Source: Bradyrhizobium ivorense
GTDB taxonomy: Bacteria > Pseudomonadota > Alphaproteobacteria > Rhizobiales > Xanthobacteraceae
DNA: 64,000 nt
Reading direction: 5' to 3'
Assembly: GCF_900696085.1 (NCBI RefSeq)
Contig: NZ_CAADFC020000028.1
Span: forward strand, 248,001 to 312,000
The position numbers and the translations under genes are program-made. Below, in pieces: positions 28,964 to 37,074 of the stretch. The first letter of the stretch is position 1; every line of letters starts with the position of its first letter. The notes below the pieces were generated by a model. It ran no database searches. It was not told where the DNA came from and saw only the letters and a list, made by a program, of their open reading frames with translations.

Positions 28964-30268
28964 ATGCAAATCGTCAAGCGCATTGGCGTCGTCCTGCTCT
29001 GGATCGCCGGGCCTGTGTTCGTCTTCGCCGGCATCAACAACAACGATCCCTATCTCGTCCCGCTGCGCGGGGCGGGTAATTGTCTGCTGGTGGCCGCAAG
29101 TGCGGCCGCGGTACTGATGCTGCTTCGCCGCGACTTCTTGAGCCGGCGCGGATGGAGCGGCAGGCTGCTGATTGTGTTGTGGTGTCTGCCGCTGCTCGGA
29201 ATCACCGTCTCGCGTGCGACGCTCGTGCTGCGCGAGCGCAGCATTCTTGAGGCCGAGCCGGCGCTGGCGCGCACGCTCGGGCAGCATTTCATCGTGGGCT
29301 ATTCATCGTTCGACGAGGTGGCGCGTCTCGCCGAGCGCGGGTTGATCGCAGGCGTCTATGTCACGCGGCACAATCTCGCCGGCCGAACGGCCGACGAATT
29401 GAAGGCGGAGATCGCGGCGCTGCAGGACAAGCGGCGGGCTACGGGTCTGCCGCCGCTGGTCGTCGCCGCGGATCAGGAAGGGGGGATCGTCTCCCATTTG
29501 GCGCTGCCACTCACGAGGCTGCCGGCGCTGGCGTCGCTGGCCGAATTGAGCGAGGACCAGCAGAAGGCGAAGGCCGAGGAGTTCGGACGCATTCACGGGC
29601 AGGAATTGGCGTCGCTCGGCATCAATGTCAATTTCGCGCCGGTGCTCGACCTGCGGCCGGAGGCAAAACGCAACCGGCTCGATTTCAACACGCTGATCAG
29701 CCAGCGTGCGATCTCGGATGATCCCGCCAAGGTCGGCACGATCGCGAGCGCCTATATTCGCGGCCTCGAATCCGCAGGCATCGGTGCAACCGTGAAGCAT
29801 TTTCCCGGGCTCGGCCGCGTGCGGGCCGACACGCATCATTTCCGCGCCGACCTCGATACGCCGGTGGACGAACTCGAGGCGACCGACTGGCGCCCGTTCC
29901 GTGACGTGCTGTCGACGACCAACGCGCGGCTGATGGTCGGGCATGTCGCGGTCAGCGCGCTCGATCCAGGGCGGCCTGCGTCGCATTCAAAGGCGGTGAT
30001 CGATGGACTTATCCGGAAGCGGTGGAATTACCAGGGCATCGTGATGACCGATGATCTGGTGATGGGAGCGATCTATCAGCACAACGTCTGCACCGCGGTC
30101 GTGGAGGCGCTGAACGCCGGCGTCGATCTGCTGCTGGTCGCTTACGACGGATTGCAGTTCTACCGCCTGTTTGCCTGCGCCTCCGACGCAGCGGAGCGCA
30201 ATGCGCTCGATATCGCCATGCTGCGCGCGAGCGAGACGCGGCTGAGGCGAGCGCGGATGGTTGACTAG
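28964..30268 (+). CDS. Membrane-anchored glycoside hydrolase family 3 protein (NagZ-like)
   Basis: 434 residues. About three N-terminal membrane segments (RIGVVLLWIAGPVFVFAG, CLLVAASAAAVLMLL, LLIVLWCLPLLGITVS) are followed by a GH3 beta-N-acetylhexosaminidase-type domain: VVAADQEGGIVSHL, KHFPGLGRVRADTHH (catalytic His region) and GIVMTDDLVMGA (nucleophile Asp). NagZ recycles murein sugars but is normally a soluble cytoplasmic protein of about 340 residues; the membrane region is unusual. ATG 28964 is chosen at the first membrane segment. It is convergent with the OpgC gene. Confidence 0.85.
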   Translation: MQIVKRIGVVLLWIAGPVFVFAGINNNDPYLVPLRGAGNCLLVAASAAAVLMLLRRDFLSRRGWSGRLLIVLWCLPLLGITVSRATLVLRERSILEAEPALARTLGQHFIVGYSSFDEVARLAERGLIAGVYVTRHNLAGRTADELKAEIAALQDKRRATGLPPLVVAADQEGGIVSHLALPLTRLPALASLAELSEDQQKAKAEEFGRIHGQELASLGINVNFAPVLDLRPEAKRNRLDFNTLISQRAISDDPAKVGTIASAYIRGLESAGIGATVKHFPGLGRVRADTHHFRADLDTPVDELEATDWRPFRDVLSTTNARLMVGHVAVSALDPGRPASHSKAVIDGLIRKRWNYQGIVMTDDLVMGAIYQHNVCTAVVEALNAGVDLLLVAYDGLQFYRLFACASDAAERNALDIAMLRASETRLRRARMVD

Positions 30269-30278
30269 GCTATTTGCT

Positions 30279-31433
30279 TCACGATCGGGCTCCGACCGCC
30301 GATTTGTAGTCCTGATGCCGCGACCACGAGACGTAGTAGGCCACTCCCGTCATCGCGGCGAGGCCGGCGACGCTGACTGCAATCTGCATCGCCAGCGAGT
30401 TCGGTCCGGTGATCAGGATAAAATGCGCCGCAAAGGACAGGAACACGCCGGCGCAGAACACCGCCAGCCACTCCTCGCCGCACTTCACGATCGGCTGCAA
30501 GGCGTGAGCCCGCAGATGCGCCCAGTCGCGGGGGACCAGCAAGGTGAACAGGAATGTCAGCGCCAGGAAATGCAGGATGCGGTGCGGCGCGATGTCCTCT
30601 CTGTCGTCCGGTAGGAACGTATCGATCAGTGCGGTCGGCATCATTTTGCCGAGCGCCGGGATATTGCCGCTGGCGACGACGGTCACCGCGAACAGCAGGT
30701 ACAACAGCGCCGCGGCGCGCAGGGCAGGGATCGCCTGCAGGGCGCGGATCACATGGGCATACCGCTTGCCGAGCAGCGCGCACCAGCCGCCCATTACGAA
30801 CAGCAGCTGCCAGCAGAACGGGTTGAAGTACCAGCGGCCGTCCGGATACGATGCCAGGTTCCAGTCGAACACGCGGGCGGCGACGTAGAGCGTCACCGCG
30901 GCGGCCAGCGTCGCGTTCGGCACATACAGCAGCCCGAGCAGGACGACGGGCTGGACGGCCATCAAGACAATGAAGAGTTGCAGGACATCGAGATTGAGCG
31001 GTTTGGCCTGCAGGAACAGGCCATAGATCAGCGTCCGGATCGGGTGGTCGATGAAGCCGGTAATGTTGAACTCGCTGATGATCTCCGGCGCCGCGGTCCG
31101 CGTCGCGACGTAGCTGATCAACTCGACATAGATCACGAACAGCACGATATAGGCCGCATACAGCTGCCACACGCGCTTGAAGATGCGGGTTGCCGCCACT
31201 ACATAGCCCCGCTCCAACGACATCCTGGCGGAGATCAGCACCGCGGCGTAGCCGCCGACGAACACGAACAGGTCGGTCGCGCCGCTAAAGCCGAAGTTGT
31301 GCAAGGTCAGTGCACTGACTGCGTTGTGCGGAATGTGGTCCAGGAACAGAAACCAGTTGGCGATGCCTAGCAGCAGCGCAATCCTGAGATCGCTATTGGC
31401 CGCCGGGACCTCGGCGCATGTTGTCGGATTCAT
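30279..31433 (-). CDS. OpgC-domain membrane acyltransferase
   Basis: 384 residues with about ten membrane segments. Typical OpgC features are the N-terminal LDHIPHNAVSALTLHNFGFSG and DLFVFVGGYAAVL. OpgC proteins are membrane acyltransferases that succinylate periplasmic glucans in relatives; the exact acceptor here is unknown. It lies tail to tail with the GH3 gene, 10 nt apart. Confidence 0.88.
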   Translation of the reverse strand: MNPTTCAEVPAANSDLRIALLLGIANWFLFLDHIPHNAVSALTLHNFGFSGATDLFVFVGGYAAVLISARMSLERGYVVAATRIFKRVWQLYAAYIVLFVIYVELISYVATRTAAPEIISEFNITGFIDHPIRTLIYGLFLQAKPLNLDVLQLFIVLMAVQPVVLLGLLYVPNATLAAAVTLYVAARVFDWNLASYPDGRWYFNPFCWQLLFVMGGWCALLGKRYAHVIRALQAIPALRAAALLYLLFAVTVVASGNIPALGKMMPTALIDTFLPDDREDIAPHRILHFLALTFLFTLLVPRDWAHLRAHALQPIVKCGEEWLAVFCAGVFLSFAAHFILITGPNSLAMQIAVSVAGLAAMTGVAYYVSWSRHQDYKSAVGARS

Positions 31434-31605
31434 TTCAAAGCAGAATTTTACCGGTCCGCGAATCGAGGCCCGAATCTAGTGCGAGACCACGCCGGGTCCG
31501 AATAGACTTTGCGTGAGCAATATCTAGTTTGCTTCCAGTTCGGGCCAAGTGGCCGAAGCTGCGAAATATCACATTTTCGAAATCAGCGCGTGAGCGACCG
31601 CGAAC

Positions 31606-31881
31606 TCACACCGGCTCATGCTTGCGCAGGTCACGGGCGTGATCGAAGGTGTTGGCTTGCAGGTCCGCGCCGGTCAAGCCGAGCTCGGGCAGGGCGGCTT
31701 CGGCCAAAACATCCTCCGTGATGTCCTCGACCGAGGACTCCGCGATCTCATGGATGAAGCTGATGTTGGCGTATTCCCCGGATGCGACCCGGGCGACCAC
31801 CTCGCGCCGCGTCAGCTCGGGGTCGACGATCGCCTCACGGCCGCGGCGGCCGTAATCGATCATGACGACGAAGTACTGCAT
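31606..31881 (-). CDS. Small protein under S24-repressor control, unknown function
   Basis: A 91-residue acidic protein (MQYFVVMIDYGRRGREAIVDPELTRREVV...). No signal peptide or membrane segment, and no family recognised. Its promoter (31915-31943) is near consensus and its spacer is occupied by the same palindrome as at the repressor gene. It is thus probably a member of the switch regulon, perhaps phage-derived or damage-inducible. Confidence 0.7.
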   Translation of the reverse strand: MQYFVVMIDYGRRGREAIVDPELTRREVVARVASGEYANISFIHEIAESSVEDITEDVLAEAALPELGLTGADLQANTFDHARDLRKHEPV

Positions 31882-31914
31882 GCTCGAAAAATCGTGCCCT
31901 GACTGTCAGCCGGC

Positions 31915-31943
31915 ATTATTTCCGAGAATCGGAATGAAGTCAA
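31915..31943 (-). promoter_or_regulatory. Promoter with embedded repressor operator (target gene)
   Basis: Leftward promoter: -35 TTGACT (31943-31938) and -10 AATAAT (31920-31915), spacer exactly 17. The spacer is filled by TTCCGAGAATCGGAA (31920-31934), the same palindrome as at the S24 repressor promoter. Confidence 0.75.
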
Positions 31944-31950
31944 GTATTAT

Positions 31951-31965
31951 TTCTGATAATGAGAA
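31951..31965. promoter_or_regulatory. Second, degenerate repressor operator
   Basis: TTCTGATAATGAGAA, differing from the consensus TTCCGA-N3-TCGGAA at three arm positions, 31 bp (about three helical turns) upstream of the first site. The spacing suits co-operative binding. Confidence 0.55.
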
Positions 31966-32025
31966 TGTGGCCGAGATCGCGATGATCTCGGCCGGTGGAA
32001 TCGACTGATGACCCGCTGCGCGAGG

Positions 32026-32655
32026 CTATTTTTCCGAGGCCTGGCCCTTGCCGGCCTTGCGGCCCTTCGACGCCGTCTTGCCCCGCAGCCGCTGGATCTG
32101 GCCGCGCGGCAGGGTGACGCAGATCTCGCCGACCCATTCGAGCTTCACGCCGTTGATCGGCTTGGCGTTGAAGCTCGTCAGGTTGACCACGCCCGGAGAT
32201 TTGCCGCGCTCGATCGTCTTCAGATACCGCTCGCCGCTCTTCAACCGGACTGCGGCTTCCTCGCCGTAGAAGCTCGAGAGCGGATGGCGCTGCTCGCGAT
32301 AGACCACGATCACGTCGCCGTTCTCGTATTTCGGCAGCATCGAATCACCCGATACCTCGAAGGCGATGGTCTCCTCCCAGATCGGGAATGGGAGTTCGAC
32401 CTCGCCGATGCCTTCGGGCGGCACCTGCTCGTGCTCCGGCTCGATCGAGGCGCCGGCGCCGACCCGGCCCATGACCGGCACCGTGCTCAGCTCGAGATAT
32501 TCGACGATGGCGTCGATCTCGGAGGCCTTGATCAGCCGGATTCCCGAGAGGATCTCGGACACCGCCCCCGCCCGCACGCCCATCGCCTTGGCAAGCCCGC
32601 CCTTGGACTTGCCGGTCCGTTCCAATGCCCGCTCAATCAGTGTCGCATCCAGCAT
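32026..32655 (-). CDS. S24-family (CI/LexA-like) transcriptional repressor
   Basis: 209 residues. N-terminal XRE-type helix-turn-helix (about 1-55: GGLAKAMGVRAGAVSEILSG), linker, and a LexA/CI peptidase domain with Ser105 in VSGDSMLPKYENGDVIVVY and the likely catalytic Lys146 in YLKTI. An Ala67-Gly68 pair (RVGAGAS) is a candidate self-cleavage site, so induction by DNA damage is plausible. AGGAGAGG precedes the ATG. Its promoter contains the TTCCGATAATCGGAA palindrome, indicating autoregulation. The arrangement is that of a prophage immunity region. Confidence 0.9.
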   Translation of the reverse strand: MLDATLIERALERTGKSKGGLAKAMGVRAGAVSEILSGIRLIKASEIDAIVEYLELSTVPVMGRVGAGASIEPEHEQVPPEGIGEVELPFPIWEETIAFEVSGDSMLPKYENGDVIVVYREQRHPLSSFYGEEAAVRLKSGERYLKTIERGKSPGVVNLTSFNAKPINGVKLEWVGEICVTLPRGQIQRLRGKTASKGRKAGKGQASEK

Positions 32656-32681
32656 GAATCACCTCTCCTGAACCCCGCATA

Positions 32682-32710
32682 TCCATACCGTTCCGATAAT
32701 CGGAAAACAA
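32682..32710 (-). promoter_or_regulatory. Repressor promoter with embedded operator
   Basis: Leftward -35 TTGTTT (32710-32705) and -10 TATGGA (32687-32682), 17-bp spacer. TTCCGATAATCGGAA (32691-32705) fills the spacer. The site lies 36 nt upstream of the repressor ATG. Confidence 0.7.
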
Positions 32711-32712
32711 GC

Positions 32713-32741
32713 TTGACTTTTTTTTCCGAATATCGGAAGTT
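32713..32741 (+). promoter_or_regulatory. Divergent promoter with embedded operator (GcrA-like gene)
   Basis: TTGACT at 32713-32718 followed at 17-bp spacing by a poor -10, GAAGTT (32736-32741). TTCCGAATATCGGAA (32724-32738) lies in the spacer and reaches into the -10. This is the fourth copy of the site and the third with the same geometry. Confidence 0.6.
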
Positions 32742-32783
32742 AGGCGCGGCGCCGGCGGAATGACAGGAAATGGGAATTTTGGA

Positions 32784-33347
32784 ATGGAATCGACAAACTG
32801 GCCGCCGGAACATTCGGCGGCGTTACGGGAGTTGCGCGTCCGCGGCATGTCATATGGGATGATTGCCGCCACCATCAACGCAAGGTTCAACACCGCCTAT
32901 ACGCGAAGCGCGGCGTTGAGCCGGGGGCAGCGCATGGGGTTGGGCTGCTTCGACCGGCCCGAGCCGTCCCTGCCGGCTCTCCCCGACCGACCCGAATCAC
33001 CCATTCCGGCGCTGCGCCCGAGTATCGATCGGACACGGGAGGTTCGTCCAGACGCACGAATTGAGGTGCTCCGCTGGCCGAAATTCTTCTTTGGAAAGAC
33101 GGATTTACCCGAGCTTCGCTGCGCCGGCGTCTCGCCGCGCCACCTTTCCCTCGTCGAACTCGGACCCCGCGACTGCCGGTATCCATACGGGGGCGACGGC
33201 GAGAATGAGCCGATCACCTTTTGCGGTCATCGGCGCCGGCCGGGGTCGAGCTACTGCGCGCCGCATTTCCGTCTGAGCCGCAACCCCGAGCTGTCGGCGA
33301 AGCCGGTCTTGAGCGCCGGCTGGCTTCAGGCCGTCGGGGCGGACTGA
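32784..33347 (+). CDS. GcrA-family cell-cycle regulator paralogue
   Basis: 187 residues. N-terminal GcrA-like helix-turn-helix (NWPPEHSAALRELRVRGMSYG, then IAATIN and SAALSRGQRMGL), a proline-rich linker and the C-terminal GcrA cysteine/histidine signature CRYPYGGDGENEPITFCGHR with GSSYCAPHF. GcrA proteins bind RNA polymerase sigma70 and activate methylated promoters in Alphaproteobacteria; phages also carry copies. ATG 32784 is preferred for its upstream GGAAATGGGA; ATG 32760 is possible. It is divergent from the S24 repressor and under its operator, so probably an early-gene activator rather than the housekeeping GcrA. Confidence 0.85.
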   Translation: MESTNWPPEHSAALRELRVRGMSYGMIAATINARFNTAYTRSAALSRGQRMGLGCFDRPEPSLPALPDRPESPIPALRPSIDRTREVRPDARIEVLRWPKFFFGKTDLPELRCAGVSPRHLSLVELGPRDCRYPYGGDGENEPITFCGHRRRPGSSYCAPHFRLSRNPELSAKPVLSAGWLQAVGAD

Positions 33348-33444
33348 CGCGCTTCACCTCCTGACCATGGGACTTTGGCCCGCGGTCGCAACCGCGCGCG
33401 GAGGGATCCGCGCGCCCAATCATCAGACATTACGGAGATCACCA

Positions 33445-34011
33445 ATGCCGCGAAGCAGACGCCGGAAGCCGCACGATCCGGCCGGGGCGCACGACCGCCG
33501 TTCCCAGGATCTGCCCTACAACGCCGAGATGGCGACCGTCGAGGTCGACGATCCCCTCGCGCTGGAGCCGGGCGAGAAGATCATTGCGCTTCGTTCGGTC
33601 CGCAACGATCCGCTCGGCCGCCTGCATGCGCACCGTCAGATCGACGATTCGCAATATCGGGGCGGCCGTGCCTTCCAGGGCGACTGGGAAAAGGCCGAGC
33701 GCGGCCCGCGCGCGGTGGATACCACGCGCGAATATGTCGACGGGGGCCTGCAACGCGAGCCGATCACCGAGGGACAGCGTGAGGCGGCCCTTCGGTTGAA
33801 TCGCGCCGAGCATGAGCTCGGCGCCGACGGTTCGATGCTGGTGCACGAGGTCCTGATCCTCGGCATGACCATGGAGCAGGTGGGGGAGCGGCGCGGATTG
33901 CGAACCCAGCGCTGGCAGGACTATTTCTCCCGTCGTCTTAGGGAATGCCTCGACCGGCTGGCCCTGATCTACGGCTTTGCCACGCCGCATCGGGCTGCTG
34001 TGAAGGCGTAA
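33445..34011 (+). CDS. Phage-type protein of unknown function
   Basis: 188 residues, basic N-terminus (MPRSRRRKPHD). The middle has DPLGRLHAHRQIDDSQYRGG and an R/E-rich region, and the C-terminal third resembles a helix-turn-helix (HEVLILGMTMEQVGERRGLR). I associate this sequence type with rhizobial prophage regions but cannot name a characterised function. ATG 33445 follows ACGGAG. It is downstream of the GcrA paralogue, 97 nt apart, probably in the same repressor-controlled unit. Confidence 0.7.
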   Translation: MPRSRRRKPHDPAGAHDRRSQDLPYNAEMATVEVDDPLALEPGEKIIALRSVRNDPLGRLHAHRQIDDSQYRGGRAFQGDWEKAERGPRAVDTTREYVDGGLQREPITEGQREAALRLNRAEHELGADGSMLVHEVLILGMTMEQVGERRGLRTQRWQDYFSRRLRECLDRLALIYGFATPHRAAVKA

Positions 34012-34044
34012 CGATGCTGACGTTGAACTGATGTGGGTGCCCGT

Positions 34045-34070
34045 CGCCGCGCGGATATTTTCGCGCGGCG
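34045..34070 (+). terminator. Hairpin after the GcrA/phage-type operon
   Basis: Perfect 9-bp arms CGCCGCGCG (34045-34053) and CGCGCGGCG (34062-34070), 8-nt AT-rich loop, 33 nt after the stop of the preceding gene. No T-run follows on either strand, so it is a weak terminator candidate. Confidence 0.35.
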
Positions 34071-34217
34071 GCAGGCACAGATTCGGGACGAGCACTGTGC
34101 CGGTGCTCACACTTCCGATCACAATTCCGTGGCGAGTTTCTCCTTCTGCCCGGCAATGCGGACAGGCTATGATGCCAACGCAAGAAACCAATCAAATCAT
34201 TCAGGGAGAACCGACTT

Positions 34218-34640
34218 ATGAAGCATACTGGAAGCTGCTTTTGCGGCGCCGTCGAACTGCAGGTCACCGGCGAGCCGGCAGCGATGGGCTACTGCCACTG
34301 CCGCTCCTGCCGATCCTGGTCCGGCGGTCCGGTGAATGCGTTCAGCCTCTGGAAGCCCGAGGCCGTCGAGGTCACAAAGGGGGCCGGCAATATCGGGACC
34401 TTCGAGAAGACCGCGATGAGCCAGCGCCAATATTGCACTAAGTGCGGCGGTCATCTGATGACCAACCATCCGACGCTCGGGCTTGTCGACGTGTTCTCCG
34501 CGACGATTCCGACGCTCAAATTCGCTCCCGGCGTCCACGTCAATTATGCCGAGGCCGTGCTGCCGATCCGCGACGGGTTGCCGAAGCTGAAGGATTTTCC
34601 CGCCGAGTTCGGCGGCTCCGGCGAGATGATGGCCGAGTAG
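34218..34640 (+). CDS. GFA-domain (CENP-V/GFA) protein
   Basis: 140 residues with the zinc-binding pattern of GFA-domain proteins: SCFCGAVEL, YCHCRSCRSWSGG and YCTKCGGHLMTNHP. Shorter than true Gfa (187 residues at 5319 in this window) and more distant, so formaldehyde activation should not be assumed; most such proteins are uncharacterised. A strong ribosome site (AGGGAGAA) precedes the ATG. It is a single-gene unit closed by a long hairpin. Confidence 0.88.
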   Translation: MKHTGSCFCGAVELQVTGEPAAMGYCHCRSCRSWSGGPVNAFSLWKPEAVEVTKGAGNIGTFEKTAMSQRQYCTKCGGHLMTNHPTLGLVDVFSATIPTLKFAPGVHVNYAEAVLPIRDGLPKLKDFPAEFGGSGEMMAE

Positions 34641-34651
34641 CTGTTTGGCGT

Positions 34652-34685
34652 GCGAACGGCATGGCGCAGGCGCCATGCCGTTCGC
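34652..34685 (+). terminator. Long perfect hairpin after the GFA-domain gene
   Basis: A 16-bp perfect inverted repeat (34652-34667 and 34670-34685) separated by only 2 nt, 11 nt after the stop codon. The following bases (GATGTTTCTG) are only mildly T-rich. The 246 nt from here to the next gene hold nothing recognisable. Confidence 0.5.
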
Positions 34686-34931
34686 GATGTTTCTGCCGCG
34701 GTCCGACGTCCGCGAGCCGGAATTGGCTGGCTTCCTTTGTCGTGCGTCACGCGACGGTGACGGCGCGCTTTCCGGCATCCTGGCCGCGACAGCCATGTCA
34801 GATGACGATCCCGCCCTGCAAAATCCGGAATTGGTCTTGGTGAGGGGCTTCCGCTAAAAGGCGGTTGCAGCACCTCCACTGGCGATTTGCCGAATTTCGC
34901 CTGACAAAACAAGCAGAGGAAACGCCCGATC

Positions 34932-36221
34932 ATGACCCGACCAGAACTGCCGGAGCGCGCGTCGCGCGGAGAGGGGATCCCGACGGCGCTCGATGGCCTG
35001 CTGGTCGTCGACTTTACCCGCGTCGTGGCCGGCCCCGCCTGCACGCAGACGCTGGCGGATTTCGGCGCCAACGTCATCAAGATCGAGAATCCGGACGGCG
35101 GAGACGACACGCGCGCTTACGAGCATGCCGAGATCGGCGGCGAGAGCGCCGCCTATCTCAGCCTCAACCGCAACAAGCGCGGCATTGCGCTCGACTTCAA
35201 CAACCCTGCCGCACTCGAGGTGGCGCGCGAGTTGATCGCGAAGGCCGATGTCGTGGTCGAGAATTTTTCCGGCGGCGTGATGAAGAAGTTCGGCCTCGAC
35301 TATGCGTCGGTGGCGCCGAGCAACCCGCGGCTGATCTATTGCTCGATCTCGGCCTATGGCCGCAAGGGCGATTTCGCGCTGCGGCCCGGTTTCGATCCGA
35401 TCACGCAGGCCGAAAGCGGCTTCATGTCGCTCAATGGCTTCCCGGACGGCGAGCCGGTGCGCACCGGTCCGCCGATCGTCGACATGGCGACCGGCATGTC
35501 GGCCTGCAACGCCATTCTGCTGGCGCTGATTGCGCGCGATCGGCTTGGCCGCGGCCAGCAGGTCGAGGTCGCCTTGATTGACAGTGCGGTATCGATGACC
35601 GGCTTTTACGGCATGGCCTATCTGATCAACGGCAACAATCCCGGCCGCTTCGGCAACTCGCCGAACGGTTCGCCGACCGTCGGGGTCTACCGGGCGTCCG
35701 ATGGGCCGCTCTATATGGCTTGCGCCAATGACCGCCTCTACCGGCGGCTGGTGACCGAGGTGCTGGAGCGTCCCGATCTCGTCACCGATCCCGAGTTCGC
35801 GCATCGCAAGGCACGAACCGCCAACAGGGAGAAGCTGCGCGCCATCATCGCCAGCGTGTTCGCAAGCGACACGCTGGAGCACTGGATGGCGAAGATGAAG
35901 AAGGCCAACATTCCGGTCGGCTATCTGCGCACGGTCGAGGAGGGGTTCAATGCGCCCGAGGTGCGCGACCGGCAGCGCCTGAGCCGGATTCCCCATCCGA
36001 CCGCCGGCTCGGTGCCGAACATCGAGTCCCCGGTCACCATGAGCCTAACGCCGACGGTCGATCCTGTCGCCGCTCCGCTGCTTGGTCAGCACACCAGCGA
36101 CGTGCTGCGCACGACGCTCGGCTATGACGACCGGCGCGTTGCCGCACTGGCCGAGGCGGGAGCCTTCGGCAAGGCAGGCAACACCGGGCTAGCTGCGCAA
36201 AGGGTGCTCCCCGAAAGCTAG
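34932..36221 (+). CDS. CaiB/BaiF (family III) CoA-transferase
   Basis: 429 residues. N-terminal GLLVVDFTRVVAGPACTQTLADFGANVIKIENP, NRNKRGIALDFNN, and SISAYGRKGDFALRPGFDPITQAESGF around the region of the catalytic Asp. It resembles the family but is only distantly similar to the copy at 21563. ATG 34932 follows AGAGGAAACG. It stands alone, so the acid it activates is unknown. Confidence 0.9.
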   Translation: MTRPELPERASRGEGIPTALDGLLVVDFTRVVAGPACTQTLADFGANVIKIENPDGGDDTRAYEHAEIGGESAAYLSLNRNKRGIALDFNNPAALEVARELIAKADVVVENFSGGVMKKFGLDYASVAPSNPRLIYCSISAYGRKGDFALRPGFDPITQAESGFMSLNGFPDGEPVRTGPPIVDMATGMSACNAILLALIARDRLGRGQQVEVALIDSAVSMTGFYGMAYLINGNNPGRFGNSPNGSPTVGVYRASDGPLYMACANDRLYRRLVTEVLERPDLVTDPEFAHRKARTANREKLRAIIASVFASDTLEHWMAKMKKANIPVGYLRTVEEGFNAPEVRDRQRLSRIPHPTAGSVPNIESPVTMSLTPTVDPVAAPLLGQHTSDVLRTTLGYDDRRVAALAEAGAFGKAGNTGLAAQRVLPES

Positions 36222-36336
36222 GTCATCTGACCGTCGACGAGCATAAGGCCGTTCGCCCCTATCCGGTGCGGACGTTGCCGACTGCCCGGCGCCTGGTTGA
36301 CGGCGCCGGCGACCGGAATAGGCCCGTTTCGGGACC

Positions 36337-36522
36337 TCAGTTCGGCTTGCTGCGCAGGTTGTTCCTTGGCATACTTTCAACTTCTTCGGGCTCCGCCCGG
36401 TCAATTTCGAGGCGTGCCATCCGAAGAATTAGAGTTGCGGTCGTCAGGCCAAGACGCTCGGCCTCTTGAGCTGCGGTCTCGACCTTCTGGGCCAAACCGT
36501 CACGTTTACCTGGATATGCCAT
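36337..36522 (-). CDS. Small hypothetical protein
   Basis: 61 residues, charged and helical, no membrane segment. GTGAGGATCACG gives a fair ribosome site before the ATG at 36522. It faces another small gene across 25 nt, so both share a promoter region. No family recognised. Confidence 0.5.
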   Translation of the reverse strand: MAYPGKRDGLAQKVETAAQEAERLGLTTATLILRMARLEIDRAEPEEVESMPRNNLRSKPN

Positions 36523-36547
36523 TCGTGATCCTCACTTACGGTGCGAG

Positions 36548-36730
36548 ATGAAAAATCCCACTTATGTTGCAGAGCTACAGAAGAAGCTCGGAGCTCCATC
36601 GAGTGAAACATTGGAAAGCCTGCGACTGTTGAAGGCCTTCCTTCGGCTTGCGCCCGACCAGCGTTCCGAGGTCATCGAGCTGGTCGAACGTTTGGCGGCT
36701 CAGCCGCCGGGCGATCCCTCATTGTCCTGA
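36548..36730 (+). CDS. Small hypothetical protein
   Basis: 60 residues, helical (KNPTYVAELQKKLGAPSSET..., LAPDQRSEVIELVERLA). Soluble; no family recognised. It is divergent from the 36522 gene; codon use and amphipathic helices favour a real gene, but the ribosome site is weak. Confidence 0.5.
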   Translation: MKNPTYVAELQKKLGAPSSETLESLRLLKAFLRLAPDQRSEVIELVERLAAQPPGDPSLS

Positions 36731-36753
36731 GGGCTTCATGTTGTCCTCAAATC

Positions 36754-37074
36754 TCAATTGCTGATTGGCTTGGCCGGCGGCTGCGTCGCGATCACGTAGA
36801 TTGCGCCGCCGTCGAGGGCTTCCGATTGATGACGCGTACCGGCGGGCAACAGGATGGTGTCGCCGGCGCCGACGATCTGCTCCCCGCCATCCCAGGTGAA
36901 ATTCAGCCGGCCGCTGATGATCATCAGGATTTCATCGACCGGGTGGGTGTGGAAGGCATGCACCTTGCCGGCCGCATCGTGCTGCAGCTCCACCGAGCCC
37001 TGCGCCGGAAGCAGGTTCAGGATCTCCGCATCGATGGCGAACTTGGTCTTTGTGCCTGCGATGATCTGGGTCAT
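36754..37074 (-). CDS. Cupin-domain protein
   Basis: 106 residues, a single small cupin barrel. Metal-ligand motif HAFHTHPVDEILMIISG (HxH, then Glu) and second motif GDTILLPAGTRHQSEAL with the distal His. It could be a metal enzyme or a small-molecule sensor. It is last in the operon GNAT-MFS-YqcI/YcgG-cupin and overlaps the YqcI/YcgG gene by 4 bp, so it is tightly linked to that enzyme. Confidence 0.88.
   Translation of the reverse strand: MTQIIAGTKTKFAIDAEILNLLPAQGSVELQHDAAGKVHAFHTHPVDEILMIISGRLNFTWDGGEQIVGAGDTILLPAGTRHQSEALDGGAIYVIATQPPAKPISN

Noticed and set aside
33439..34191. Minus-strand frame starting MVSCVGIIACPHCRAEG with a CxxC
   Set aside because: The CPHC is tempting, but the rest is antisense to the phage-type gene at 33445 and shows no zinc-ribbon pair or family motif.
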